From positions 1 through 64,000 of the forward strand of contig NZ_CCDG010000039.1 of NCBI RefSeq assembly GCF_000723885.1: a stretch of 64,000 nucleotides of DNA, given 5' to 3'. The position numbers and the translations under genes were made by a program. The DNA comes from Paenibacillus camerounensis (GTDB taxonomy: Bacteria > Bacillota > Bacilli > Paenibacillales > Paenibacillaceae). Of this stretch, positions 27,074 through 35,633 are shown piece by piece; the stretch's first letter is position 1; each line of letters starts with the position of its first letter. The notes below the pieces were generated by a model. That model was given only the letters and a program-made list of their open reading frames with translations, made no database searches and was not told the origin of the DNA.

Positions 27074-27661
27074 ATGGTTTACGATGGCATTATTATCGGT
27101 TTCATTGCCGGCTTATTCCGTGGCGGACTTAAGCACGGCCTTGTCCAGTTCAGCAACATCCGGCTTAAGTCAGGCTGGATCTTCCCGCTGCTGCTGGTAT
27201 TCCAATTTTTGATGTTTTATATGCAGGAGCGCTCGTCCACTGTAGCCGCAGCCAGCGGATATATCTATATCGCTGTGTATGTGGTAGGGCTGATTTTTTT
27301 ATGGTTGAACCGGCACAACAAAGGATTCTGGCTGATTATGATAGGCGTATTCCTGAATTTTCTGGTTATGCTTGTCAACGGAGGAAGAATGCCGGTATCC
27401 TACGAGGCGGCGTCCGTTCTGGACCCGATCTATCTGGAGATGCTCAAAAGCGGCGATGCAGTTACCAAGCACTACCTGCTTGATGCTTCGACGCGCCTGG
27501 CCTTTCTGGGTGACATTATCCCCCTGTCCAGCCCTTATCCGCGTACGCAGGCTATCAGTATTGGTGACGTGGTAATGAATTTCGGAATCTTCCTGTTCAT
27601 ACTTCACATTATGACACCTGCCGCCACAACCCGGACTACGCAGCCTGATATGCAGGGATAA
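27074..27661 (+). CDS. DUF5317 family membrane protein
   Basis: The 195-residue protein has about five membrane helices. Recognisable family features are IAGLFRGGLKHGLVQFSNIRLKSGWIFPLLLVFQ at the start, LNFLVMLVNGGRMPVSYEAA in the middle, and a KHYLLDASTRLAFLGDIIPLSSPYP loop before the last helix. Function is unknown. The family recurs in Firmicutes and Actinobacteria. The ATG has weak GGTAAGC upstream. A 36-residue membrane peptide gene follows 35 bases later and may be co-expressed. Confidence 0.8.
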   Translation: MVYDGIIIGFIAGLFRGGLKHGLVQFSNIRLKSGWIFPLLLVFQFLMFYMQERSSTVAAASGYIYIAVYVVGLIFLWLNRHNKGFWLIMIGVFLNFLVMLVNGGRMPVSYEAASVLDPIYLEMLKSGDAVTKHYLLDASTRLAFLGDIIPLSSPYPRTQAISIGDVVMNFGIFLFILHIMTPAATTRTTQPDMQG

Positions 27662-27696
27662 GCCGCTAACTGATTATATGAAGGGAGGATTCTTCT

Positions 27697-27807
27697 GTGA
27701 AAAAGAAAGTGGAAGGCATTAAATATTCCCGTCTGGCGATCAATGCTATTATCGTAGCGTCTGTTGTTGTCGCTCTGACTTCAGGCTTCAAGATTGGCGG
27801 ACTATAA
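27697..27807 (+). CDS. 36-residue single-helix membrane protein
   Basis: A GTG start with GGGAGG seven bases upstream opens a 36-codon frame ending in TAA. The product has a basic N-terminus (KKKVEGIKYSR), a single hydrophobic helix (LAINAIIVASVVVALTSG) and a short tail FKIGGL. The excellent ribosome site and lysine-rich start support a real gene. It sits between the DUF5317 gene and a c-di-GMP gene and probably belongs to the DUF5317 transcript. Function unknown; such peptides often modulate a membrane partner. Confidence 0.65.
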   Translation: MKKKVEGIKYSRLAINAIIVASVVVALTSGFKIGGL

Positions 27808-27929
27808 TATGATCTGCATCGAAACAGGTGGGACCTTCCGCCTGTTTCTTTACATTACGGCTATTCAATTATTCCTAAAACCATTATTATGTACAAAGGA
27901 ATATTCTGATAATGTAAAGAGGGGTCCTC

Positions 27930-29768
27930 ATGTCTAAACTTAAATCTTTTGTTGCAACGCTGGATTCAGGCCACATGTATGCACTGTCCGTATGCCTGAT
28001 CGGCATTGGGCTGTTTTCATATAGTAACCGCTTTGAGTTCCTCCACTACTCCACCTCCACCTGGGTCTGGGTTTATGCAATGACCAGCGCCTGCCTTATT
28101 CTTAACTTCTTCATGATCCAGCTTCCGCCGGAAGGCAATGAGCAGTCGATGGATTCCTCGGTGTATCTGGCTTGCATCTTCATATTCGGGCCCGGATTTA
28201 CACTGACCGTCCTGCTGCTGAACTGTATATTTTTTGCTGTCATAGACCGCAGCACACGCTGGTGGAAGCATCTGACTAACTTTTTTATCTACTCCACTAT
28301 GATCATTGTATCAGGCGCCTGCTTTCATTACCTCGGAGGAAACCCCGGTCCGCTTGTGAACACTCAACTATTCACTTATCTCATAGTACTAGCCGTTTAT
28401 TTTTCTACTAACACCCTGCTGGTTGTTCTTTATTATTACATTTTGTACCGGGCTACTCTTTACGAAACGATTAAAGGTATGATCAAAGATGCAATGTTCG
28501 TTTATCTGTGCACTTTAGTGCTTTCCCTCGTGTTGACGGTGCTGGTCTATCACAATCAGATTCTCGGGCTGCTGCTCTTCATGGCCCTGGCGGTGCTGCT
28601 CTGCCAATCCTTCAAAAAGCTGTTTGCCATGTACCGCAGCATTGAGGAAAGAGCCAACACCGATCAGCGGACGGGGCTGTTCAACCACAGCTATTTTGAA
28701 GAAGTTCTGGAACAGGAAATTCAGAAATCACGGTCTTCCGGCACGCCCTTATCGCTTGCTATGATTGATCTTGACGACTTCAAAAAATATAACGATCACT
28801 TTGGCCACCTTCAGGGGGACAAGCTGATCTCCTTTGTCGGGGAGCTGCTGAAGACCGAATCCCGGAAATCCGGTACGATCGCAGCAAGATACGGCGGTGA
28901 GGAATTCACGCTGCTGATGCCAGGCTATGACAGCCAGCAGGCCCGGACCTATATTGACCAGCTGCGTATAAAGCTCAACAACAGCCGCTTTGAGGGTGTT
29001 GAGATTTTCCCGCTTGGGTGCCTTGCCTTCTCAGCCGGGGTTGCCGCCAGCAGCAGCGACATCCATGATAAGTCCCAGCTCGTCGACCATGCCGATCAGG
29101 CACTCTACTACTCCAAACGCCAGGGCAAAAATACCGTCCACACCTACGGGATGCATTCCCCGCTGGAGCAGGAGCTGGACTTCAGCCAGGATGTGCGGGA
29201 TATCGAGCAGCAGCTCAACCTGTTCATGTACAAGGACATGGAGACGTTCCGCCATTCCAAACGCGTCTTCCGTTATGCGATGGACATGAGCGACATTCTG
29301 GACATGGATGCCATATCCAAACGGAATTTCACTCTGGGGGCGCTGATTCACGACATCGGCAAGCTGGAGATCCCCTGGAGCATCCTGAACAAAACAGACA
29401 AGCTCGCCCCCGAGGAATGGGAAATGGTAAAGTGGCATGTCACCTGGGGCAAAAAAATGGCGCTGACCAACGACAAGTTCAAGGAGCTTGCTCCTTATAT
29501 TGAACTGCATCATGAACGCTACGACGGCAAAGGTTATCCGTACGGCTTCAAGGGTGAGGAAATTCCCCGCCTCTGCCGGATGCTTACGATAATTGACTCC
29601 TTCGATGCCATGACCACCGAACGCCCGTACCAGCCGACCAAATCCTTCGATGAAGCGGTCATTGAGCTGCGTGCCTGTGCCGGAAGCCAGTTCGATCCGG
29701 AGCTTACGGAGATTTTTATCCAGTATTTAGAAACCAGAGAGCCCCGGCACGGAAGTGCGGTGATGTAG
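27930..29768 (+). CDS. Membrane GGDEF plus HD-GYP c-di-GMP turnover protein
   Basis: The 612-residue protein has six to seven N-terminal helices (MASE-like, residues about 15-215). The GGDEF domain has active-site RYGGEEF, DxDDFKKYND substrate loop and a C-terminal ALYYSKRQGKN. An HD-GYP domain follows with HDIGKLEIP, HHERYDGKGYPYG and IDSFDAMTTERPY. Both catalytic sites look intact, so it may both make and break c-di-GMP, with one activity dominant depending on signal. The ATG is preceded by AAGAGGGG. It ends in its own terminator. Confidence 0.9.
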   Translation: MSKLKSFVATLDSGHMYALSVCLIGIGLFSYSNRFEFLHYSTSTWVWVYAMTSACLILNFFMIQLPPEGNEQSMDSSVYLACIFIFGPGFTLTVLLLNCIFFAVIDRSTRWWKHLTNFFIYSTMIIVSGACFHYLGGNPGPLVNTQLFTYLIVLAVYFSTNTLLVVLYYYILYRATLYETIKGMIKDAMFVYLCTLVLSLVLTVLVYHNQILGLLLFMALAVLLCQSFKKLFAMYRSIEERANTDQRTGLFNHSYFEEVLEQEIQKSRSSGTPLSLAMIDLDDFKKYNDHFGHLQGDKLISFVGELLKTESRKSGTIAARYGGEEFTLLMPGYDSQQARTYIDQLRIKLNNSRFEGVEIFPLGCLAFSAGVAASSSDIHDKSQLVDHADQALYYSKRQGKNTVHTYGMHSPLEQELDFSQDVRDIEQQLNLFMYKDMETFRHSKRVFRYAMDMSDILDMDAISKRNFTLGALIHDIGKLEIPWSILNKTDKLAPEEWEMVKWHVTWGKKMALTNDKFKELAPYIELHHERYDGKGYPYGFKGEEIPRLCRMLTIIDSFDAMTTERPYQPTKSFDEAVIELRACAGSQFDPELTEIFIQYLETREPRHGSAVM

Positions 29769-29774
29769 ATCACC

Positions 29775-29799
29775 GCCGTCCGCCGGACGGCTCTTTTTT
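29775..29799 (+). terminator. Terminator after the GGDEF/HD-GYP gene
   Basis: GCCGTCC GCC GGACGGC is followed by TCTTTTTT. Confidence 0.85.
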
Positions 29800-29889
29800 A
29801 TGAGCAGCTGCTTCCTTCCCCTCTTCCATTGTTCGCATACATCCCCTCAGTTACGCCCATACTTTCTACTGAATGCCGAAAAATAATTG

Positions 29890-29918
29890 TTGCTACCCTA
29901 TTCAAATTTGAATATAAT
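29890..29918 (+). promoter_or_regulatory. Promoter and palindromic operator of the MFS-padR operon
   Basis: TTGCTA at 29890-29895 and TATAAT at 29913-29918 have a 17-base spacer. A perfect 16-bp palindrome TATTCAAATTTGAATA at 29899-29914 fills the spacer and touches the -10 box, ideal for repression. The PadR protein encoded at the end of the operon is the natural candidate to bind it. Confidence 0.75.
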
Positions 29919-29961
29919 AAGGTCTGTTTCTAGAATGAACGTGAAAAGGAGTCTGCGAAGC

Positions 29962-31482
29962 ATGCATACTAAAGAAAGTAATTTAAAGCTCGTGGTTGTC
30001 GGCCTGCTGCTGGGTATACTGATGTCCGCAATGGATAATACCATTGTAGCTTCAGCTATGGGCACCATCGTATCGGAGCTTGGCGGTCTCGACAAAATTG
30101 TCTGGGTTACCTCCGCATATATGGTTATGGTCATGGCCGGCACACCGATTTTTGGCAAGCTGTCGGATATGTACGGCCGCAAACGGTTCTTCATCTTCGG
30201 CCTTATCGTGTTCCTGGCAGGCTCTGCCCTGTGCGGAACGGCAGCCAGCATTACACAGCTCAGTATTTACCGGGCTATTCAGGGAATTGGCGGCGGTGCA
30301 CTGATGCCGATCGCTTTCACCATTGTGTTCGATATATATCCGCCTGAAAAAAGAGGGAAGCTGACCGGACTCTTCGGTGCCGTCTTCGGTATCTCCAGCG
30401 TCATCGGGCCGCTTCTGGGCGCGTACATTACCGATTATCTCAGCTGGCAGTGGGTATTCTACATCAACCTGCCGATTGGCATCGTCGCCTTTATCCTGAT
30501 TATGACGTCCTATAAAGAATCCATCTCTCATGCCAAGCAGCGGATTGACTGGGGCGGCGCTTTTACGCTTGTCGGCTCGATCATCTGCCTGATGTTCGCC
30601 CTCGAGCTTGGCGGCAACCAGTATACCTGGGATTCCGCAACCATTCTCGGCTTGTTCGCCGGCTTTGCCGTGCTGCTGATTGCCTTCATCTTTATTGAAC
30701 GGTCGGCGTCGGAGCCCGTAATTTCATTCGCGATGTTCGGCAAACGGTTATTTGCGACCAGCAGCCTGATCGGTCTGTTCTACGGCTCCACCTTTATTGT
30801 GGCTACAGTCTATATCCCAATCTTCGTGCAGGGTGTTAACGGCGGCTCCGCTACCAACTCAGGGCTGATCCTGATGCCGATGATGATTGGTACCGTGCTC
30901 GGAAGCCAGACGGGCGGGCTGCTTACCACCAAGACCAGCTTCCGCAACATTATGCTGCTCTCCGCAGTGTGCTTCCTGGCAGGAGTATTCTGCCTGAGCA
31001 CGTTGTCACCGGAAACCTCGCGGCTGATGCTGAATCTCTTCATGCTGCTGACCGGCTTCGGCGTCGGCTTCTCCTTCTCGGTGCTCAGCATGTCTTCGAT
31101 CCATCATTTTGACATCCGGCAGCGCGGCTCTGCGACCTCCACCAGCACCTTCATGCGTTCACTCGGCATGACGCTCGGGATTACAATCTTCGGGATTATT
31201 CAGCGCAACAGCTTCACGAACGGCCTGAGCAGCGCTTTCGGCAACAGTGAACAGGCGGCCTCCTTCGGCAGTCCGCAGGCAGCGCTGACTCCGGAGGCCC
31301 GGGCCAATATTCCCGCTGACGTACTGGGCAAGATTACCGGCTCACTGTCCGATTCCATCTCCCATACCTTTATGTGGGCGCTGATTCCAGCGGTGCTCGG
31401 GGTAGTGTTTGTCATCCTGATGCCCAAAGACCGGCTGACACTTAAGCCGAAGACAGTTCAGCCTTCAGGCGACCTTGGGTAA
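29962..31482 (+). CDS. MFS multidrug exporter, DHA2 (14-helix) family
   Basis: This is 506 residues from the ATG at 29962 with AAAAGGAG upstream; a longer frame lacks a ribosome site. It has 14 helices and DHA2 signatures: LLLGILMSAMDNTIVASAMG in helix 1 (motif D1), GKLSDMYGRKRFF in loop 2-3 (motif A), and AVFGISSVIGPLLGAYITD in helix 5 (motif C). The protein exports drugs or toxic amphiphiles with proton antiport. It is followed after six bases by a PadR regulator, a common pairing for inducible drug efflux. Confidence 0.92.
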   Translation: MHTKESNLKLVVVGLLLGILMSAMDNTIVASAMGTIVSELGGLDKIVWVTSAYMVMVMAGTPIFGKLSDMYGRKRFFIFGLIVFLAGSALCGTAASITQLSIYRAIQGIGGGALMPIAFTIVFDIYPPEKRGKLTGLFGAVFGISSVIGPLLGAYITDYLSWQWVFYINLPIGIVAFILIMTSYKESISHAKQRIDWGGAFTLVGSIICLMFALELGGNQYTWDSATILGLFAGFAVLLIAFIFIERSASEPVISFAMFGKRLFATSSLIGLFYGSTFIVATVYIPIFVQGVNGGSATNSGLILMPMMIGTVLGSQTGGLLTTKTSFRNIMLLSAVCFLAGVFCLSTLSPETSRLMLNLFMLLTGFGVGFSFSVLSMSSIHHFDIRQRGSATSTSTFMRSLGMTLGITIFGIIQRNSFTNGLSSAFGNSEQAASFGSPQAALTPEARANIPADVLGKITGSLSDSISHTFMWALIPAVLGVVFVILMPKDRLTLKPKTVQPSGDLG

Positions 31483-31488
31483 CCCGCA

Positions 31489-32049
31489 ATGTCGATGAAA
31501 ATGGTAATTCTCGGCCTGCTGCAGGAAAAAGACATGCATCCTTATGAGATTACACTCATTATGAAGGAGCGCATGTACGACCAGATGATGAAGCTGCAGA
31601 TGGGTTCACTCTACTATGCTGTCGACAGGCTGGCTCAGGAGGAGTACATTGAAGCCGGGGAAACGATCCGCAGCAATGACCGCCCGGACAAAACCATTTA
31701 CCGGATCACCGGTAAAGGTAAAGCCCTGTTCGAGCAGCTGATCCTGCAGCAGATCAAGAAGGTCGAGCTGGTCTACCACCCTCTCTACATGGCTCTGGCG
31801 CTGTCGCGGTATATAGACCAGGAGAAGGTGGAAAAGGTGCTGGAGGAACGTATCCGTGAGATTGAGCATCAGGTCAATTATGCTTATCAGGTATACGAGG
31901 AGCATATTTCTGTTGTTCCCCGCTCGGCACTGCACCTGATGTACGGCCGGTACGAGCACAGCCTCACCGAGCTGAAATGGCTGAAACGGCTGTACGCGGA
32001 TGTTACGGCACGTAAGCTTAACGATTTCGGCACACCGTTGTCACTATAG
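31489..32049 (+). CDS. PadR family transcriptional regulator
   Basis: The 186-residue protein has the PadR winged helix (MVILGLLQEKDMHPYEITLIMKERM, then MQMGSLYYAVDRLAQEEYIEAG and DRPDKTIYRIT) and a C-terminal helical dimerisation half (residues 95-180), so it is the long subfamily-2 type. It probably represses the operon through the palindrome at 29899 and releases it when the exported drug binds. The start lacks a clear ribosome site and depends on coupling to the MFS gene. Confidence 0.9.
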   Translation: MSMKMVILGLLQEKDMHPYEITLIMKERMYDQMMKLQMGSLYYAVDRLAQEEYIEAGETIRSNDRPDKTIYRITGKGKALFEQLILQQIKKVELVYHPLYMALALSRYIDQEKVEKVLEERIREIEHQVNYAYQVYEEHISVVPRSALHLMYGRYEHSLTELKWLKRLYADVTARKLNDFGTPLSL

Positions 32050-32154
32050 ATAAGTATGGTCAAGGGGCCCTAAGGGGGCCTCTTTGCTGTTTAGTAACAC
32101 CTGAAACGGTGTATTAACGTGCAAACTATTCTTTAAGAGAGCGAGGAATTCCAT

Positions 32155-32385
32155 ATGGACGCGGAAAAAGAGTCCCTGAAGCAGCGCAGGCTGCAGGGCG
32201 ACGAACGTGATCACCCTGAGCAGTACCCGACAGACAAGCCAAGCCTGTTCGACCTGCATGAGAGCGAGCAGCATGTTGATCCTATCCCGGTAGAGGACCT
32301 GACGCTGGAGAAGCAGGAGGAGAAGGATAAGGAAGGTACGAAGCACCGCTCCTCCAGTGACAAAAAGTACCATACCGGCTTCTGA
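32155..32385 (+). CDS. Small hydrophilic protein of unknown function
   Basis: The 76-residue product is highly charged (Glu, Asp, Lys, Arg, His) with no hydrophobic stretch, for example KESLKQRRLQGDERDHPEQ and EKQEEKDKEGTKHRSSSDKK. The ATG follows GCGAGG with good spacing. It lies alone between the padR gene and an aldo/keto reductase gene. It is probably intrinsically disordered. No family recognised. Confidence 0.6.
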   Translation: MDAEKESLKQRRLQGDERDHPEQYPTDKPSLFDLHESEQHVDPIPVEDLTLEKQEEKDKEGTKHRSSSDKKYHTGF

Positions 32386-32436
32386 GGGTGTACAATATCC
32401 CTGAGCTGTTATTCCATTGTGACGGAGGGATCATTT

Positions 32437-33414
32437 TTGCTGAAAACGCTACCACTTAACACACGGGGAATCCCTGCCAGCCGGATCGCCCTGGGCTGTA
32501 TGGGCCTCGGGGGAGGCTGGGATCATGAGCCGCTGACTGCGGATAATATCCGGCAGGGACATGAGGCGGTTGAAGCCGCACTGGCAATCGGCATTAACTT
32601 TTTTGACCATGCGGATATCTATACCCGCGGGAAAGCGGAGAAGGTGTTCGGCCAGATCTTCAAGGACCGGCCCGGGCTCCGCGAGGAGATGATTATCCAG
32701 TCCAAATGCGGCATTAAGCTGATTGAGCCGGGAGACACAAGCAACACATTTGATATCTCGGGAGAGCATATCCTGAGCAGTGTTGACGGCACCTTAGCCC
32801 GCCTCGGTACAGACTATCTTGATATCCTGCTGCTGCACCGGCCCGACCCGCTGATGGACCCGGAGGAAATTGCAGAAGCACTGCGTCAGCTCAAACAGTC
32901 CGGTAAGGTCCGCCACTTCGGCGTCTCCAACATGAGCGCCGCCCAGATCAGGCTGCTGCAGCACTATTGCGACGAGCCGTTCATTGTCAACCAGCTGCAT
33001 ATGAGCCTGGCCAAAATCAGCTGGCTCGATGCCATGATCAGCGTGAACCGCGAGCCCTGGAAGGACATCACCTTCCCTGAAGGTACGGTTGAATACTGCC
33101 GCATGGAGAATATCCAGCTGCAGGCCTGGGGGCCGCTGGCCCAGGGCAGCTTCAGCGGCCGCTCCCTTGAGGGCCAGCCGGAGAATGTAGTGCAGACAGC
33201 AGCATTGGTCAGCTCGCTCGCCGGACAGAAGAACACGACACCCGAAGCCATAGTATTAGCTTGGCTGATGACCCATCCGGCAGCGATCCAGCCGGTAATC
33301 GGCACCGTGAATCCCAAGCGGATCGCTGCCTGCGCGGGAGCGGACAAGGTAGAGCTGTCCCGCAAGGAATGGTATGAGCTGTATATAAGCTCGCGGGGGG
33401 AGAAGCTGCCTTAG
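32437..33414 (+). CDS. Aldo/keto reductase (YdhF-like)
   Basis: This is 325 residues from the TTG at 32437, which has GGAGGGA six bases before it; the frame also extends to a GTG at 32419 that overlaps this site. The TIM-barrel signature residues are present: FFDHADIYTRGKAEKVFG with catalytic Asp and Tyr, VQSKCGIK-type Lys (IIQSKCGI), LLLHRPDPLMDPEEIAEAL with His, and the NADPH-binding VIGTVNPKRI. It is closest in style to E. coli YdhF. It reduces carbonyl compounds with NADPH; substrate unknown. Confidence 0.9.
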   Translation: MLKTLPLNTRGIPASRIALGCMGLGGGWDHEPLTADNIRQGHEAVEAALAIGINFFDHADIYTRGKAEKVFGQIFKDRPGLREEMIIQSKCGIKLIEPGDTSNTFDISGEHILSSVDGTLARLGTDYLDILLLHRPDPLMDPEEIAEALRQLKQSGKVRHFGVSNMSAAQIRLLQHYCDEPFIVNQLHMSLAKISWLDAMISVNREPWKDITFPEGTVEYCRMENIQLQAWGPLAQGSFSGRSLEGQPENVVQTAALVSSLAGQKNTTPEAIVLAWLMTHPAAIQPVIGTVNPKRIAACAGADKVELSRKEWYELYISSRGEKLP

Positions 33415-33444
33415 GCGCTAATGGAATCCACCCGGCTGCAGCAT

Positions 33445-33489
33445 GAAGAGCGTCACCTCCGGTTGATCAGGCCGGAGGTGACGCTCTTC
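33445..33489. terminator. Bidirectional terminator between the reductase and the tasA-type genes
   Basis: A perfect 18-bp inverted repeat from GAAGAGCGTC to GACGCTCTTC with a nine-base loop, between convergent genes. It lacks a long T-run on either side but is very stable. Confidence 0.75.
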
Positions 33490-33505
33490 TGCGGTTATGC
33501 CGATA

Positions 33506-34327
33506 TCAGTTATTTTTCACCTGCTCAAACGTATTCTTGAAGGTGAAGTTTACGGACTTGCCCTGAATGGCATCGTTGTCGAAGGTAAGGCCGGTATCGT
33601 CAACAAAAGTTACATTATAGGCAAGGTGCATGGTTTTTTTAGCCGGAAGAATCAGATTCGGAAGGCTGGCATCACGCCCTGCGCCTCCGTTATACAGGTC
33701 CTTAAGAGAGCCCACATAAGCATCCGATACACTGACCTCCACCGTCTGTCCGTTGTTATTCACGCGATAAGTCCAGTCAAGCACAGCTTCTCTGGCAATT
33801 GCAAATGCCTCCTGTCCGCTGCGCGCCATCGCTTTAGTGAAGCTTGGGCCGTTAATCAGAGTTTTGAATAACTGATCCGCAGCCTCGTTCACTTGATTGA
33901 GCGCATCAGCATTAAGCGTAACACCGCCCGGCGTTGCCAGTGCAGCTACGGTTACTACCGCCTGCTCGCCAAAAGCGAGCGCAGCAGCCTGCTGATCGGA
34001 TGATCCCTCCGGAAGCGCCACCAGATCAGTCAGTTTCGCATCCAGTGTTCCGGTGTTCTTGATCAGCATTGCACGGGTATGGGTATCCTTTGGCGCCCAC
34101 AGCCCGGTACCCATACGGCCTGCATCGGAGTCGTTAGTATAGAACATAGGCCCTTCTACCGGAACGTCATTGCGGTGGGTAGTGAGAGACAAGGTGCCGG
34201 AAGCAAAGGTGCTGCCTGTATTTTGGGCAGAGCTGGTAAACAGGGCATAGGTTCCCCCGCCGATTGCGGCACAGAGCAGGACTACGGATGACAGTGCGGT
34301 AATGAGCAGTTTTTTCTTTTTCATCAT
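33506..34327 (-). CDS. TasA/CalY-family matrix fibre protein, long form
   Basis: This 273-residue protein has a Lys-rich signal peptide (KKKKLLITALSSVVLLCAAIGGGTYALFTSS) with a SipW-type cleavage context, then the family motif NTGSTFASGTLSLT. Later features are LWAPKDTHTRAMLIKNTGTLDAKLTDL and VTFVDDTGLTFDNDAIQGKSVNFTFKNTFEQ. Family members (TasA, camelysin) form amyloid-like extracellular fibres in biofilms. It is the last gene of the sipW operon. A possible restart ATG lies one codon in. Confidence 0.88.
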   Translation of the reverse strand: MMKKKKLLITALSSVVLLCAAIGGGTYALFTSSAQNTGSTFASGTLSLTTHRNDVPVEGPMFYTNDSDAGRMGTGLWAPKDTHTRAMLIKNTGTLDAKLTDLVALPEGSSDQQAAALAFGEQAVVTVAALATPGGVTLNADALNQVNEAADQLFKTLINGPSFTKAMARSGQEAFAIAREAVLDWTYRVNNNGQTVEVSVSDAYVGSLKDLYNGGAGRDASLPNLILPAKKTMHLAYNVTFVDDTGLTFDNDAIQGKSVNFTFKNTFEQVKNN

Positions 34328-34417
34328 GATAATAAGCTCTCCTTAGGAAAAGGGGGGCATCCCCCCTTTAAAATTTTTGTATGAATATAAAGCCGCTATG
34401 ACAGACCGGTCCGGCGG

Positions 34418-34927
34418 TTAATTATTCTTAGTCTGCTCTGCGTCCACCTTAATGCTGGCTGTTCCGGATTTGCCCTGATACTCATTGCCGGCATCTTTCG
34501 GGAACTCCACTTTGACATAGATGGTCTCAGAAGCGCCGACAGCCAGTACACGGTCCGTCGCGGTAAGCGCTATAGTTCCGGCAGCATCCGAGTACACCTT
34601 AATCGTGACCGGGTGGGTACCGCCGCCCAGATCGCCGCCGACAGCCAGTGCCAGGTCGTAACGCAGCTCAAGCGTACCTTCATTGCTTACTACTACAGGC
34701 TGAATGCTGGAGTCGCCCGGAGCCCAGTTGGTCAGATTAAAATACTTGGCGTATGGAGTATCCGTATCTTCTTTATCCAGTCCGATCTTGAGCGTGCCGG
34801 CGGCAAAGGTATTGCCTGTATTCTGTACCGAACTCGTAAAGATCGCGAAGGACCCTCCGGCAATTAAAGTAGCCCCCAGTGCAGTAGTTGCCATTGCCAT
34901 TGCCATTGTCTTTTTAAGATTAGCCAT
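34418..34927 (-). CDS. tasA: TasA/CalY-family matrix fibre protein, short form
   Basis: This is 169 residues from the ATG at 34927 with GGAGGAG upstream. The signal (LKKTMAMAMATTALGATLIAGGSFAIFTSSVQNTGNTFAAGTLKI) parallels that of its neighbour. The mature part has NLTNWAPGDSSIQPVVVSNEGTLELRYDLAL, typical of the camelysin/TasA fold, and ends in the same TKNN/VKNN style tail. It is probably the fibre subunit, processed by the SipW-type peptidase encoded just upstream. Which of the two paralogs is the main fibre cannot be told. Confidence 0.88.
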   Translation of the reverse strand: MANLKKTMAMAMATTALGATLIAGGSFAIFTSSVQNTGNTFAAGTLKIGLDKEDTDTPYAKYFNLTNWAPGDSSIQPVVVSNEGTLELRYDLALAVGGDLGGGTHPVTIKVYSDAAGTIALTATDRVLAVGASETIYVKVEFPKDAGNEYQGKSGTASIKVDAEQTKNN

Positions 34928-35020
34928 TGTAATTTGTCTCCTCCTGGTCTCCATGCATGGAGAATATAATAGAATATTTATTGAATCTTCCCTAACCGCA
35001 TGAGCGCGTTGAGGGAAGCA

Positions 35021-35629
35021 TCAACCGTTCGTTACCGGCGGTGAGTCACCGGCTGCCGCCTGCGGCTCTGCAGAATCGTCATCCATCCGCATAATCGCTC
35101 TAAACATCGTTACAATTGATGAGATCACCAGATAAACACCGGGAATCAGAATCACAATAATGATGCCGGCGGTCGATTTCACCCAGTTCATGAGAAACCC
35201 GACCCAGGGAACCGTGAAGTCGGCATAGCTTGCAACTACATTTCCTGCGGGAATCGGCGAAGGGTCCTGTGCGTCGTTATTATCGCCTTTGGTGATATAG
35301 GCAAGCTCAGCCCCGGTGCCGCTGACGCTTACAATCCGGTGAGTGATCAGGCTGCCTGATCCATCCAAAGCCTGGTAGGTAATAACGTCCCCCGGCTGAA
35401 AGGCGTTCTGCCCGGCTTGATCCCTGACCGGATTAACTGCTATGATAGCGCCGGTCTTAATTCCGGGTTCCATCGAACCGGATAGGACAGTCAGAATTTC
35501 CTTGCCCAGAATCTCCGGTGTTCCGCCGTTCATTCTGCTGGTTACCGCTGATATCAGCACGACCAGAAACAGCGCCATCAAAACATACATGAGTATATTG
35601 CGGGTCCATTTGAGAATCACTTCAGGCAT
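35021..35629 (-). CDS. sipW: SipW-type (ER-type) signal peptidase I
   Basis: This 202-residue membrane protein has an N-terminal helix (NILMYVLMALFLVVLISAVTS), catalytic Ser in VLSGSMEPGI, and ITHRIV with His in place of the Lys of ordinary bacterial type I peptidases. This marks the ER/archaeal-type SipW. GDNNDAQDPSPI and a C-terminal helix pair follow. In Bacillus subtilis SipW cleaves TapA and TasA. Its position between a TapA-site gene and two TasA-type genes fits the same role. Confidence 0.93.
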   Translation of the reverse strand: MPEVILKWTRNILMYVLMALFLVVLISAVTSRMNGGTPEILGKEILTVLSGSMEPGIKTGAIIAVNPVRDQAGQNAFQPGDVITYQALDGSGSLITHRIVSVSGTGAELAYITKGDNNDAQDPSPIPAGNVVASYADFTVPWVGFLMNWVKSTAGIIIVILIPGVYLVISSIVTMFRAIMRMDDDSAEPQAAAGDSPPVTNG

Positions 35630-35633
35630 CTCC

